A stretch of 30,769 nt of DNA from the NCBI GenBank assembly GCA_017883105.1, contig JADGOF010000003.1:1-30769 (forward strand), in the 5' to 3' direction. Each line of letters begins with the position of its first letter. Position 1 is the stretch's first letter. The stretch comes from Acidimicrobiales bacterium (GTDB lineage Bacteria; Actinomycetota; Acidimicrobiia; Acidimicrobiales; RAAP-2). Below the pieces are notes generated by a model. It worked only from the letters and a program-made list of their open reading frames with translations, did no database searches and was not told where the DNA came from. Below, piece after piece: positions 15,878 to 23,776 of the stretch. Made by a program: the position numbers and the translations under genes.

Positions 15878-16138
15878 GTGGAAGACAGCCCCAAGCCCCC
15901 GTACGAACCCGCACCTCTCGATCTCGTCGATGTGAACACGACTGCGGATATGGCAGGCATACGGCCCGCCACAGTGCACCAGCACCTTGCCAAGGGAACC
16001 ATTCCCGCGCCGGAAATCCGGATCGGTAACGCCTACGCCTGGCGGCGCCAAACGATCGAGGAATGGCTGGAGAACCGGCGGCGTCCCGGTCAACGTGGCC
16101 CGAAAGCCGACACCGGCGGTGGTTTGACAACCTCATAG
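15878..16138 (+). CDS. Small excisionase/MerR-like helix-turn-helix protein
   Basis: This 86-residue protein starts with GTG. After a proline-rich leader, residues about 16-65 read as an HTH_17/excisionase-type winged helix: DVNTTADMAGIRPATVHQHL (helix-turn-helix), then PAPEIRIGNAYAWRRQTIEE, the wing and final helix, and a basic tail. Such proteins serve as recombination directionality factors of integrated elements or as small transcriptional regulators. It lies between the two copies of the 62-base repeat and upstream of the pilus operon. It could be the excisionase partner of the integrase, although it is 14.5 kb away. No strong Shine-Dalgarno is seen and the transcript may be leaderless. 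Excisionase versus regulator cannot be settled from sequence. Confidence 0.8.
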   Translation: MEDSPKPPYEPAPLDLVDVNTTADMAGIRPATVHQHLAKGTIPAPEIRIGNAYAWRRQTIEEWLENRRRPGQRGPKADTGGGLTTS

Positions 16139-16168
16139 GGAAACCTAGTAGCTTTTCGCCAGATCCAA

Positions 16169-16230
16169 ACTCTGTCGGAAAGTTTGCTCACTATCGCGTC
16201 TCGTGACCCAGTTCTTTTCTGAGGGACCCG
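16169..16230. repeat. 62-base imperfect direct repeat, copy 2
   Basis: This is the partner of the copy at 15471-15532, in the same orientation and 698 bases away. It starts 31 bases after the HTH stop codon and ends 90 bases before the lipoprotein start, so it lies in the probable leader or promoter region of the pilus operon. The best-conserved blocks are GACCCAGTTC and TGAGGG. Confidence 0.75.
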
Positions 16231-16320
16231 TCGCGCACTTTGGCCACACCTTGTACGACGGAGCGCAGCACCCTCAGTACAAGAGAGAAGGCCATGAGCG
16301 GATCACCGGGCAGGGGAACC

Positions 16321-16965
16321 ATGACAAGAGCGGGGATCGGCTACGCAGATTCCCGACGCCGGTGGAGCCGGAAGGCTGCCACGGCGGCAGTCCTCGTGGT
16401 TGGCGCGATGACGATGGCCGCCTGTTCCTCTGGAACCGGCTCCAGCCTTCAGACCGCTCCGCCGAAGCCAAAACCGCTATCGACGTCGAGTACCGCTAAC
16501 CCGAAGCTCCCTGCCAGTACGGCGAGCACCCAACAAGCCGTCCTGAACGCCTGGCTCGCGGCCGACCAGACCCTCTACGCCTACATGGACGAACCGCCGG
16601 CTCCCCTCCGAGCGGACCTGGTGGCCGGACAGACGACGGCGGACCTCTTTCCAAAGCTCGCCGACTACTACGTGAACCCGGCACTCCAGTCCGAGGGGAT
16701 CTTCCTCATCAAGCTCAAGACGCAGCTGCTGAACGGCCCGACCACATACAACCTCGGGAGTCCCACTGTCACTGCACTGACCGCGACCACAGCGACCGTG
16801 GCATTCTGCACCTCCGATACCGGTACCACAACGGCCACTGGCCAACCCGGCCCACTCACACTTGACGGTGGCGCCGGTGGTGCTCGGGGAACCTCAAACC
16901 TCGAGCTGGTCGCCGGTTCGTGGAAGGTTGCCTCCGGTCAGACCATGGGCGTAACGAAGTGCTGA
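16321..16965 (+). CDS. Secreted lipoprotein heading the pilus operon
   Basis: The protein is 214 residues from ATG 16321 and has a classic lipoprotein signal: an Arg/Lys-rich N region, a hydrophobic core (AATAAVLVVGAMT) and lipobox MAAC followed by SSGTGS. After lipidation it would be anchored on the outer face of the membrane. A Thr/Ser/Pro-rich linker leads to a globular domain with TQQAVLNAWLAADQTLYAY and a C-terminal beta-rich half ending in Cys. In-frame ATGs at 16240 and 16294 would lengthen the leader. ATG 16321 is chosen for its AGGGGA site and normal signal length. The 3' end overlaps the next gene by seven bases. Function is unknown; position suggests a pilus-associated surface protein. 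Confidence 0.8.
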   Translation: MTRAGIGYADSRRRWSRKAATAAVLVVGAMTMAACSSGTGSSLQTAPPKPKPLSTSSTANPKLPASTASTQQAVLNAWLAADQTLYAYMDEPPAPLRADLVAGQTTADLFPKLADYYVNPALQSEGIFLIKLKTQLLNGPTTYNLGSPTVTALTATTATVAFCTSDTGTTTATGQPGPLTLDGGAGGARGTSNLELVAGSWKVASGQTMGVTKC

Positions 16966-17882
16966 GACGCCTGATCCTTCGAATTGGTGTCACTGCCGCA
17001 CCGATCAGCCTGCTGGTAACGATGCTCCTCCCCGGCAGCGCATTCGCTGGACAGGGCGGTACTTCCGGCGGAGGATCCTGCTCTGATTCCGGCAACACGG
17101 TCGGCTGCACCACCGGGGTCGGAGGCTCTGGCGGAACTGGCACCACCGGTGGATCTGGCGGCACCACCACTGGCAACGGTGGCGGCGGTGGCAGTACGAC
17201 GGCCCCAACCTGCCCCAACTACGTGCCCTACCCGCAGGGCGGTGCACCGCCCGCCGGTGAGAACCCAAACGGGGCCTGGTACATCAACACCTGCGCAGTC
17301 GGCACCCCGCAGGGGCAGGGTACTGGCCTCACCTGGATCGTGAACAGCCAGCCACCACCGCCACCACCGCCCGACCCGGCGGTGGTCGCCGCCCAAGCGG
17401 CCAGCCAGCTCCAGCTGGCCAGTCCAACACTCACGCTCAGCCCTGCAGCAAACGCCTACGTCAACTTCCCGGAGTGGTTGTCGGTCAATGCTGCGATTTG
17501 GCACCCATTCACCACGTCGGCGACAGCATGCAACGCCGGAGGGTGCACCACTGCGGCCGCCACCGCTACCCCCGACTTCGTGACCTGGGATACCGGCGAC
17601 ACAACAGCGGCCACCGTTTGCTACGGCCCTGGCACCACGTACGACACGAGCGTGGCATTCGCCGATCAATCGACCCAGTGCTCGCACACTTATGCGATCA
17701 GTTCCTATGGCCAGCCGTCCCCAGACGGTCAGGCGGCCGATGCCGCCTTCCCGATCACCGCTGCTGTCACTTGGAACGTGACCTGGGCCGGCCCCGATGG
17801 CTCGACCGGCCAACTCGCGGCAATCGGAACGCAAGGAACGTCCAGCTTGAAGGTAGAGCAGATCGAATCCGTCCTGAAGTGA
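16959..17882 (+). CDS. Secreted Gly-rich/Pro-rich protein with PKD-like domain
   Basis: From GTG 16959 the protein has 307 residues and a clear Sec signal peptide: LRRLILRIG, a hydrophobic core, then AFA/GQ cleavage near residue 28. A 45-residue Gly/Thr/Ser low-complexity tract follows. Then come paired cysteines, a run of seven prolines (SQPPPPPPPDP), and a beta-rich C-terminal domain with YVNFPEWLSVN, FVTWDTGDTTAATVCYGPGT and AVTWNVTW. This resembles PKD-like secreted proteins often found in actinobacterial Tad loci. A start at 16920 would lie inside the lipoprotein gene and add residues unlike a signal peptide. The gene is probably translationally coupled to the lipoprotein. A role as pilus cofactor or surface adhesin is inferred from context. 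Confidence 0.8.
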   Translation: MLRRLILRIGVTAAPISLLVTMLLPGSAFAGQGGTSGGGSCSDSGNTVGCTTGVGGSGGTGTTGGSGGTTTGNGGGGGSTTAPTCPNYVPYPQGGAPPAGENPNGAWYINTCAVGTPQGQGTGLTWIVNSQPPPPPPPDPAVVAAQAASQLQLASPTLTLSPAANAYVNFPEWLSVNAAIWHPFTTSATACNAGGCTTAAATATPDFVTWDTGDTTAATVCYGPGTTYDTSVAFADQSTQCSHTYAISSYGQPSPDGQAADAAFPITAAVTWNVTWAGPDGSTGQLAAIGTQGTSSLKVEQIESVLK

Positions 17883-17892
17883 GGGAGAACCC

Positions 17893-18594
17893 GTGACCAG
17901 CTCGATGGCTCCACCCCGCCCGAGTAATCCCTCGCCGACCCCCCAGGGCCGCACCGGCTTGCGCCTCTCTTCCGGTGTCTACCGTCGCCGTCCATGGCAG
18001 ATCGGGCTCGGTGTTGCCCTCGTCGTGCTCTGCGGTGCCATTGGCGCCACCGTCTTCCAATCGTCGGCCAAGCGGGTCTCGGTCGTCATCGCAGCGAGGA
18101 ACCTCCCGGCCGGAACGGTGCTCACAGCGGCCGATCTGGCCACAGGATCGCTACCGGCCAACGACAACATCACGGCCATGAGCGCCAGCGGTTCCAGCGT
18201 GCTGATCGGTCAACAACTCGCCGTGCCGACTACGCAGGGACAGTTGCTGGTGCGAGCCATGGTTGCCTCCCAGCCACCTCTCGCTGCTGGCTCACAGGTG
18301 GTCGGCGTGCTGTTGAAAGGTGACCAGATCCCCTCCGTACCGATCGTCGTCGGCGATCGGGTCCAGGTGATCGCCGTGTCCACGCCCGGTCAGGCATCCT
18401 CTGGCAGCTCGACAGTCGGCACCTCGCTGGTCGCTGCGGCCACCGTGCTGGCCACAGGTCCACCGCCGGCCAACCAGACCCAGTACGTGGAGAGCCTCTC
18501 ACTGGAGATACCCGCCACCACTGCACCAGAGGTGGCCGGCTATGCCGCGGCAGACCAGATCGCCATCACTCTCACCTCCGGACACGCCCCGTGA
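17893..18594 (+). CDS. cpaB: SAF-domain pilus assembly protein (CpaB/RcpC)
   Basis: This 233-residue membrane-anchored protein has a cytoplasmic basic leader and one membrane span at about 36-55 (WQIGLGVALVVLCGAIGATV). An external SAF domain begins VSVVIAARNLPAGTVLTAAD at about 62-81 and runs to about 130. The C-terminal part, with a glycine/serine-rich loop, matches the RcpC/CpaB fold. CpaB proteins are periplasmic or extracytoplasmic parts of Tad pilus machines. The GTG start has GGGAGA upstream, and the stop overlaps the GTG of tadZ (GTGA at 18591-18594). Confidence 0.85.
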   Translation: MTSSMAPPRPSNPSPTPQGRTGLRLSSGVYRRRPWQIGLGVALVVLCGAIGATVFQSSAKRVSVVIAARNLPAGTVLTAADLATGSLPANDNITAMSASGSSVLIGQQLAVPTTQGQLLVRAMVASQPPLAAGSQVVGVLLKGDQIPSVPIVVGDRVQVIAVSTPGQASSGSSTVGTSLVAAATVLATGPPPANQTQYVESLSLEIPATTAPEVAGYAAADQIAITLTSGHAP

Positions 18595-19487
18595 TCATCG
18601 TGGTCGCGTCGATCAAGGGTGCACCCGGGGTCACGACGACGGCCACCGCCATCGCAAGTGCCTGGCCGCAGGACAGGCGTGTCCTCCTCGTCGAGGCGGA
18701 CCCATTCGGTGGCGATCTGGCGGCATGGTTCGGTGTTGCCCCAACGACCGGGCTGTGGTCCCTCCTCGCCGCCGGTCGCCGTGGAATCGAGTCTGACGCT
18801 GTGTGGGAGCACGCCACCACCTTGCCCACGGGTCTTCCCGTCCTCTACGGGTTGGCCAGTGCCGACCAAGCAGTGGCCAATGAAGCCGCCTGGCCGGCAG
18901 TTGCCGAGGCACTCGCAGCGCTGGACGCGGACGTGATCATCGACGCCGGCAGGCTGCTTCCACACTTCGCCGGGGGCATCCGTCCGCTTCTCTCCCATAC
19001 CAAGGTGCTGGTGGTGCTCTGTCCCCCCACCCTGGCGGGCATCGTCCATCTGAAGACCTCCATGCCCTCACTGACCGCTGCCTCATCGTCCGGCCGGCTC
19101 ATCGTGCAACCAACTGACGAGAAGGGCTTTTCGTCCGACGAGATCGCATCAACCCTGATGGTCAACGTTGCACCGCCTGTGCCACACGATCCGAAGGGCG
19201 CCGCTGCCCTCAGCAGGAACGCCATTGGGTGGGCGAACGCGAAGACCACGCTCGCCAAGTGGGCACGGACCAACGCGGCCGAACTGGCCGCTTCCCTATC
19301 AGGTTCGGCAGTGACGCTAGATCCGCTCTCCATCCCAGAGGCAAGGGACCAACCACCCAGGCCGTCCGTAAACGACACTGAGTCTCTGAATGACGCTGGG
19401 CATCTGCACGACACTGAGCATCTAAACGACACCGAGCATCTGCAGAACACGGTGCACTCGGATGCTCCCACATGGGCCGCCCGATGA
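18591..19487 (+). CDS. tadZ: TadZ/CpaE-like ParA-family ATPase
   Basis: This 298-residue MinD/ParA-fold protein probably places the pilus machine at its cellular site and binds TadA. The N terminus IIVVASIKGAPGVTTTATAI carries a deviant P-loop: the usual lysine before the Thr pair is Val14. VLLVEADPFGGDLAAWFG is the Walker A' / switch region, and DADVIIDAGRL the Walker B equivalent. Loss of the P-loop lysine is common in TadZ/CpaE proteins and suggests weak or no ATP hydrolysis. The tail (about residues 262-291) is a run of imperfect hexapeptides, listed as a repeat. Coupling on both sides (GTGA before, ATGA after) puts it firmly in the operon. Confidence 0.87.
   Translation: MIIVVASIKGAPGVTTTATAIASAWPQDRRVLLVEADPFGGDLAAWFGVAPTTGLWSLLAAGRRGIESDAVWEHATTLPTGLPVLYGLASADQAVANEAAWPAVAEALAALDADVIIDAGRLLPHFAGGIRPLLSHTKVLVVLCPPTLAGIVHLKTSMPSLTAASSSGRLIVQPTDEKGFSSDEIASTLMVNVAPPVPHDPKGAAALSRNAIGWANAKTTLAKWARTNAAELAASLSGSAVTLDPLSIPEARDQPPRPSVNDTESLNDAGHLHDTEHLNDTEHLQNTVHSDAPTWAAR
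19374..19463 (+). repeat. 18-base tandem repeat in the tadZ tail
   Basis: Five 18-base units run from 19374: GACACTGAGTCTCTGAAT, then close variants at 19392, 19410 and 19428, and a degenerate fifth at 19446. They encode the hexapeptides DTESLN, DAGHLH, DTEHLN, DTEHLQ and NTVHSD. The period is a multiple of three, so unit-number changes would keep the frame. The tail is acidic and histidine-rich, unlike the rest of TadZ. Confidence 0.85.
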
Positions 19488-20773
19488 TTGACGGCGAGAT
19501 GAATACCTTTGTCGCCGCTGCGGTGGCCGACGGCATTCTGCGCCGTGGTGGCACGGCCCGCACCGAGTTCGATCGCCGTGCGCTCGTTGAGGACCTTGCC
19601 CGGGAGGCCATGGACCAGGTGGCGTCCCGGATGATTCAGCAGGGCATGCCTGCACCCACTGCAGAAGCTGAAGCCCTTGTGCTGCGGCACGTCGTCGCTT
19701 CCCAGCTCGGGCTCGGTCGTCTCCAGTTGCTCCTGGACGACGACAGCATCGAGAACATCGACATCAACGGATGCGACAACGTCTGGGTGAAGCGAGCCGA
19801 TGGGACCAAAGAACAGGTCGAAGCGGTCACGGATTCAGACGAGGAACTCGTCGAGCTGGTCCAGCGGGCCGCCCGGGCGCACCATACCGGCGGCGAACGG
19901 CGGATCGACGCGGCGAAGCCGATCGTCGATCTTCACCTGGTTGGCAGCCACCGTCTCTCGGCGATGATCGAGGTGGCCCATCGTCCATGCGTCTCCATCC
20001 GCCGCCACCGTCTGGTCGATCCCACCCTGGAGGACCTGGCGGAGTCGATGACCGAAGAGGTGGGTCGGTTTCTCCGAGCGGCAGTGCGGGCCCGGCTGAA
20101 CGTCATCGTCTCGGGGGGCACCGATGCCGGAAAGACCACGATGCTGCGGGCACTGCTCGCCGAAGCGAGCCCCCTGGACCGAATCATCACCATCGAACTC
20201 TCCTACGAACTCGGTCTCCACGAACTGACCGACCGTCACCCTGACTGTCCGGCGTGGGAGACCCGGGAGGCGAACACCGAAGGCGAAGGGGCCATCACCA
20301 TGGACCAACTTGTCCAGCGAGCCAACCGGCACAATGCCGATCGGGTGGTCGTGGGCGAGGTCCTGGGCGACGAGATCGTGCCGATGCTCAACGCCATGAC
20401 GGCCGGCAAGGCCGGGTCGATGTGCACGATCCACGCCGATTCGACCGAAGGCACCTTCGGGAGGATCCAGAGCTACGCCAGCCAGAGCCCGAAGCACCTC
20501 TCTGACGCAGCAACAGCCAAGCTCACCGCCCAAGCTCTCGACCTGGTGGTCTTTGTTCGCCAGCAGCCTGTAGCTACTGGATCCGCTCGCAGGTTTGTGA
20601 GCTCCATCCGAGTGGTCGAGGACTCCGACGGGCCACATGTCATCTCGACCGAAATCTTCGCCGAGCCCGAAGGCGGAGGCCCGGCTATCCCCCGCTTCGG
20701 CATGCCACCTGGCCTCCGGGACCGCCTGGCCGACGTCGGTTACGAAGCACCGATTGCGATCTTCGGCCGATGA
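19484..20773 (+). CDS. tadA: TadA/CpaF pilus secretion ATPase
   Basis: This 429-residue hexameric secretion ATPase would power Flp pilus assembly at the cytoplasmic face. The N-terminal domain contains LGRLQLLLDDDSIENIDING (about 77-96). The core has Walker A GGTDAGKTT at 211-219, a Walker B region RVVVGEVLGDE at about 287-297, and the TIHADST histidine box with His317. Length matches the CpaF family. ATG 19484 gives an ATGA overlap with the tadZ stop. An ATG at 19472 would add four residues and overlap tadZ by 16 bases. All catalytic motifs are present. The downstream stop overlaps tadB. Confidence 0.93.
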   Translation: MIDGEMNTFVAAAVADGILRRGGTARTEFDRRALVEDLAREAMDQVASRMIQQGMPAPTAEAEALVLRHVVASQLGLGRLQLLLDDDSIENIDINGCDNVWVKRADGTKEQVEAVTDSDEELVELVQRAARAHHTGGERRIDAAKPIVDLHLVGSHRLSAMIEVAHRPCVSIRRHRLVDPTLEDLAESMTEEVGRFLRAAVRARLNVIVSGGTDAGKTTMLRALLAEASPLDRIITIELSYELGLHELTDRHPDCPAWETREANTEGEGAITMDQLVQRANRHNADRVVVGEVLGDEIVPMLNAMTAGKAGSMCTIHADSTEGTFGRIQSYASQSPKHLSDAATAKLTAQALDLVVFVRQQPVATGSARRFVSSIRVVEDSDGPHVISTEIFAEPEGGGPAIPRFGMPPGLRDRLADVGYEAPIAIFGR

Positions 20774-21609
20774 CGGTGCTCATCGTGCTCTGCTCCACCG
20801 GCGTCGGTGTGGGCGTCGCCCTCGTCGTAGCCGGTCTGTTTGCCACCACCCCGGTGGCAAAGAAGATGTCGTTCGCAAAAGGAATCGATAGGGCGACCCG
20901 CCAATCAGCAGCCGCTGCACTGATTGGCGCCGCGGTGGTCGGACTCATCACCCAGTGGCCGGTCGGAGCTCTCATCGGAGCAGCTGTTGGATGGACGCTG
21001 CGGTCTGCGCTGTCTTCTTCGTCACCCAATCGAGTGACCAATCGCCTCGACGCGTTGGCCACGTGGATCGAAACCCTGCGTGACAGCGTGGCCGCCCACC
21101 GCGGGTTGGTGGCAGCGATCGAGTCCACGGTGCCATCCGCGCCCGCCAGCCTGCGAGCCAACATCGAAGCCCTGGTCATCCGGATCAAGTCGGGCACACC
21201 ACCGGATCGGGCGTTCGCCGCCCTTGCCTCTGAGTTGGCCGACGCATCGGCGGACGAGGCGATCGCTCCGCTCATCCTGGCTGCCCGTTTCGGTGGTGCA
21301 GACCTCCAGAATCTGCTCGGCACAGCGGCAGCAAACACTCGGGAGCAGCTGGCCCTCGTCCAACGCACCGACGTGGCACGGGCTAAGCCCCGCCGGGAGA
21401 TGCGTCTGGTGGTGGTGGTGACTCTGGGCTTCGTGTTGGCCACCCTGACCATCGGGCACGGCTACTTCACCCCATTCTCGACCACAACCGGCCAGATCGT
21501 CCTGGTCGTGATCGCCGGGCTCTTCGCGGTGGGCTTTGGAATGATGAACCGGCTGTCCCGACCCCAGCCAATGCCCAGACTTTTTGAGAGTCCGGCACAG
21601 CCGTCATGA
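20770..21609 (+). CDS. tadB: TadB-like pilus platform protein
   Basis: This 279-residue integral membrane protein of the T2SSF/TadB family has two N-terminal spans (about 3-24 and 50-76). A cytoplasmic T2SSF domain (about 90-205) includes IETLRDSVAAHRGLVAAIES and AARFGGADLQNLLG, and two C-terminal spans lie at about 216-236 and 244-262. With TadC it forms the inner-membrane platform on which TadA acts. The start is the ATG in an ATGA overlap with tadA, and the stop overlaps tadC in the same way. Order A-B-C is standard for Tad loci. Confidence 0.88.
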   Translation: MTVLIVLCSTGVGVGVALVVAGLFATTPVAKKMSFAKGIDRATRQSAAAALIGAAVVGLITQWPVGALIGAAVGWTLRSALSSSSPNRVTNRLDALATWIETLRDSVAAHRGLVAAIESTVPSAPASLRANIEALVIRIKSGTPPDRAFAALASELADASADEAIAPLILAARFGGADLQNLLGTAAANTREQLALVQRTDVARAKPRREMRLVVVVTLGFVLATLTIGHGYFTPFSTTTGQIVLVVIAGLFAVGFGMMNRLSRPQPMPRLFESPAQPS

Positions 21610-22520
21610 TCCTGATCATCCTGGCCGGTATCGGCGTCGGCAGCGGGTTTGTACTCGTCTTGCGAGGGCTGTTCCCCGCCCCACTGACCTTGCAAGCTGC
21701 ACTGGACAATCTCAGTGGCATACGAAGTGACCTGTCCCTTGACAGATTTGGTGAGGCAGCGAGCGAGGGAGCAGGCAGCGCACGGAGATTCGCCGCCCGA
21801 GCACTCGAGGTGAATGTCGCCAGGGTTCCACGCTTGGCGGACATCGTCATCCCCGATCTCGCCATCACCGGGATGCCGCCCGAGACCTTCGCCATCAAGG
21901 TGGTTGGTTACGCGATCGCCATGGCGCTCATGGTCCCCTTGCTTGCCGTTGCTGCGGCTACGGCTGGCATCCAAGTCGGAATCGAGGTCCCCTTGCTTGG
22001 GGTCCTGGTGCTCGGTGTTGGCGGTGCAGCCATGCCATTCATCGATCTGCACACGGCAGCCGAGCGCCGCCGCCGACATTTCCTGCATTCGCTCGCCACC
22101 TACGCATCGTTGGTCTCCATGGCCATGGCCGGATCTATGGGCTGGTCCAGCGCGCTGGAGGCCGCTTCCTCGGTGTCGACCACCGACTGGGCAATGGACG
22201 AGATCGCCCAGGCTCTCCTCTGGTCCCAGGCCTACCACCGGCCTCCGTGGGAGGGCCTCGATCGGCTCGCCGAGCGATTCTCCCTTCCCGATCTCTCGGA
22301 CCTCGCTCGCTCCATGGCCCAGGCCGGGGAGGGGGCGCGTATCCGCGACACGTTAGAGACCAAGGCCTCCTCGCTGCGACTGACGGAGACCACCGCACTC
22401 GAGCACGACGCCCAGGCGGTCACCCAAAAGATGCTTCTGCCCGGGGTGCTCCTGATGGCCGGCTATGGCGTACTCATCTTCTACCCCGCACTCGCCTCAT
22501 TCACCGGATCCCACTTGTGA
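21606..22520 (+). CDS. tadC: TadC-like pilus platform protein
   Basis: This 304-residue membrane protein is the second T2SSF platform subunit. It has an N-terminal span (about 2-23), a pair of central spans (about 98-147), a cytoplasmic T2SSF segment with FLHSLATYASLVSMAMAGSM and LADRFSLP-type sequence around 215, and a C-terminal span PGVLLMAGYGVLIFYPALAS. Basic and alanine-rich cytoplasmic loops fit the family. The start is in an ATGA overlap with tadB. A 61-base gap follows before the prepilin gene, the first real gap in the block. Confidence 0.87.
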   Translation: MILIILAGIGVGSGFVLVLRGLFPAPLTLQAALDNLSGIRSDLSLDRFGEAASEGAGSARRFAARALEVNVARVPRLADIVIPDLAITGMPPETFAIKVVGYAIAMALMVPLLAVAAATAGIQVGIEVPLLGVLVLGVGGAAMPFIDLHTAAERRRRHFLHSLATYASLVSMAMAGSMGWSSALEAASSVSTTDWAMDEIAQALLWSQAYHRPPWEGLDRLAERFSLPDLSDLARSMAQAGEGARIRDTLETKASSLRLTETTALEHDAQAVTQKMLLPGVLLMAGYGVLIFYPALASFTGSHL

Positions 22521-22581
22521 TCCGATTCGTTAGGCCGTCCCTTCTCAACGCACCGAACCCAACCAACCGGAAGGACATCTG

Positions 22582-22812
22582 ATGCAAACCATCAAAGAAC
22601 GCCTGGTGGAGGTGTGCGATACCACTACCACCTTCGTCAGCTTCCTACGAGCCATGGTGGCGGCCCGGATGGCGCCGCTGCTTGGCGACGAACGAGGAGA
22701 GATTGCCTCGTGGGTCGTGGTGACCGCGCTCGTGGTCGTCGCAGCGATCGCCATCGTCGGCATCGTGGTGACCAAGCTCACCACCACTGCCCACAACATC
22801 CAGACGCCCTAG
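22582..22812 (+). CDS. flp: Flp-like prepilin
   Basis: This 76-residue protein is probably the pilus subunit. A 37-residue cytoplasmic leader ends in DERG, followed by EIASWVVVTALVVVAAIAIV, a hydrophobic stretch beginning with Glu. This is the G/E prepilin cleavage pattern of type IV and Flp pilins. The mature form would be about 38 residues, within the size of actinobacterial Flp pilins. GGAAGGA lies eight to nine bases before the ATG. The leader is longer than in many Flp pilins. No prepilin peptidase (TadV/CpaA) gene is visible in the window. Confidence 0.8.
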   Translation: MQTIKERLVEVCDTTTTFVSFLRAMVAARMAPLLGDERGEIASWVVVTALVVVAAIAIVGIVVTKLTTTAHNIQTP

Positions 22813-22833
22813 GGCCCTCGACTCCACTCGCCC

Positions 22834-22887
22834 ATCCAGACGACAGTGCCGATCCAGACGAGAGTGCCGATCCGGACTACAGCGTCA
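22834..22887 (+). repeat. Three 18-base tandem units before tadE
   Basis: ATCCAGACGACAGTGCCG (22834), the same with one change (22852), and a degenerate third unit at 22870 lie between the prepilin stop and the TadE-like membrane segment. One possible GTG start of the TadE gene (22846) falls inside the first unit. The repeat may therefore be leader sequence, not coding. Confidence 0.75.
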
Positions 22888-23292
22888 CCCCAAGTTTTCA
22901 GGGGACCTGGCAGTCGGCGCGTGCGAGGCGACGACGGTCTGGCCGAGTTCGTCGTGCTGATCCCCGTGTTCTTCTTGGCCGTGCTCCTTGCGGTCCAGTT
23001 CGCTCTCTGGTCACACGCCAGCCACCTCGCCCGGGCGGCGGCCGAGCAAGGAGCAAGCACCGCTGCCGCCTTTGGCTCCACGCCGGCAGCGGGCACCAGT
23101 GCTGCCTACCAGTTCATCGCCACGACGGGTGCCAACTCGCTCACAGCACCGCAGGTGACCACCACGACCGGAACGGGGGACACCGTGCAGGTGACGATCA
23201 CCGGAAGAGCCCAGGTGATCATCCCGTGGTTGAGCTTGCAGGTGTCCGAAACCAGCGTCGAGCCGGTCCAGAAGTTCCGTGTCAACCGATAG
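22846..23292 (+). CDS. TadE-like pseudopilin
   Basis: This TadE-type minor pilin has GDDGLAEFVVLIPVFFLAVL, in which a short charged leader precedes a hydrophobic helix with Glu near its start. An extracytoplasmic domain of about 95 residues follows. The start is uncertain. GTG 22846 gives 148 residues with an arginine-rich leader encoded partly by the 18-base repeat. GTG 22921 gives 123 residues and the compact leader usual for TadE proteins. Neither has a good ribosome site. The 3' end overlaps the next gene by 14 bases. Confidence 0.78.
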   Translation: MPIQTRVPIRTTASPQVFRGPGSRRVRGDDGLAEFVVLIPVFFLAVLLAVQFALWSHASHLARAAAEQGASTAAAFGSTPAAGTSAAYQFIATTGANSLTAPQVTTTTGTGDTVQVTITGRAQVIIPWLSLQVSETSVEPVQKFRVNR

Positions 23293-23776
23293 CCCACGCT
23301 CCCCGCGTCGTTGGGACGACGAAGGCCAGGCCCTCGCCGAACTGGTCATCGTTCTGCCTGTGCTGTTGTTGGTGGCCCTTCTCATGATCTTCTTTGGACG
23401 AATCGAATCGGCTCAGGGTGATGTCGAGGCCGCGGCCCGGGCCGGGGCCGAGGCGGCGGTCGTTCAGAGCAATGCCGCACTCGCCCAGTCGTCGGCTACA
23501 GCGGCGGTCACTGCCACACTGGCCTCTGACCACGTGGCCTGCCCGTCCCCCACGGTTGCCACCAACGTCGGGAACTTCATCTCCGGCGGCTCGGTATCAG
23601 TCACGGTTACCTGCGTGGCGAACCTCGCAGACGTAGCGGCCCCAGGGATCCCGGGCTCAAGGACGTTCAGCGCCACCTCCACCGCGCCTATCGACCCCTA
23701 CACAGTGATCACCAACGCGTTCATCAATTCCGAAGCATCCTCGGGTTCGATCCGACCCTTGGGTGGTGTCTCATGA
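23279..23776 (+). CDS. Second TadE/TadF-like pseudopilin
   Basis: This 165-residue protein has DDEGQALAELVIVLPVLLLV at about 13-32, the same leader-plus-hydrophobic-helix pattern as its neighbour, followed by an alanine-rich helix (DVEAAARAGAEAAVVQ) and an external domain with two cysteines. The pattern suits a TadE or TadF minor pilin processed by the prepilin peptidase. The GTG start overlaps the previous gene by 14 bases and the stop overlaps the next start (ATGA). Confidence 0.8.
   Translation: MSTDSPRSPRRWDDEGQALAELVIVLPVLLLVALLMIFFGRIESAQGDVEAAARAGAEAAVVQSNAALAQSSATAAVTATLASDHVACPSPTVATNVGNFISGGSVSVTVTCVANLADVAAPGIPGSRTFSATSTAPIDPYTVITNAFINSEASSGSIRPLGGVS

Noticed and set aside
15391..16029. 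Plus-strand frame of 212 codons across the 15.4-16.0 kb gap
   Set aside because: The translation is Arg/Ser/Pro-rich without domain-like pattern and it overlaps the better supported HTH gene in another frame.
16136..16147. TAGG-GAAA-CCTA mini-hairpin at the HTH stop codon as a terminator
   Set aside because: The stem has only four pairs and no adequate T run, so chance occurrence is likely.
15471..16230. The two 62-base repeats as copies of a structured RNA or riboswitch
   Set aside because: The one clear stem in copy 1 (GACCC/GGGTC) is broken by a non-compensated change in copy 2, and no known riboswitch core is present.
22614..23387. Alternative frame encoding PDDSADPDESADPDYS across the tadE region
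   Set aside because: It runs through the well supported prepilin and TadE genes in another frame; the pattern only reflects the 18-base DNA repeat.
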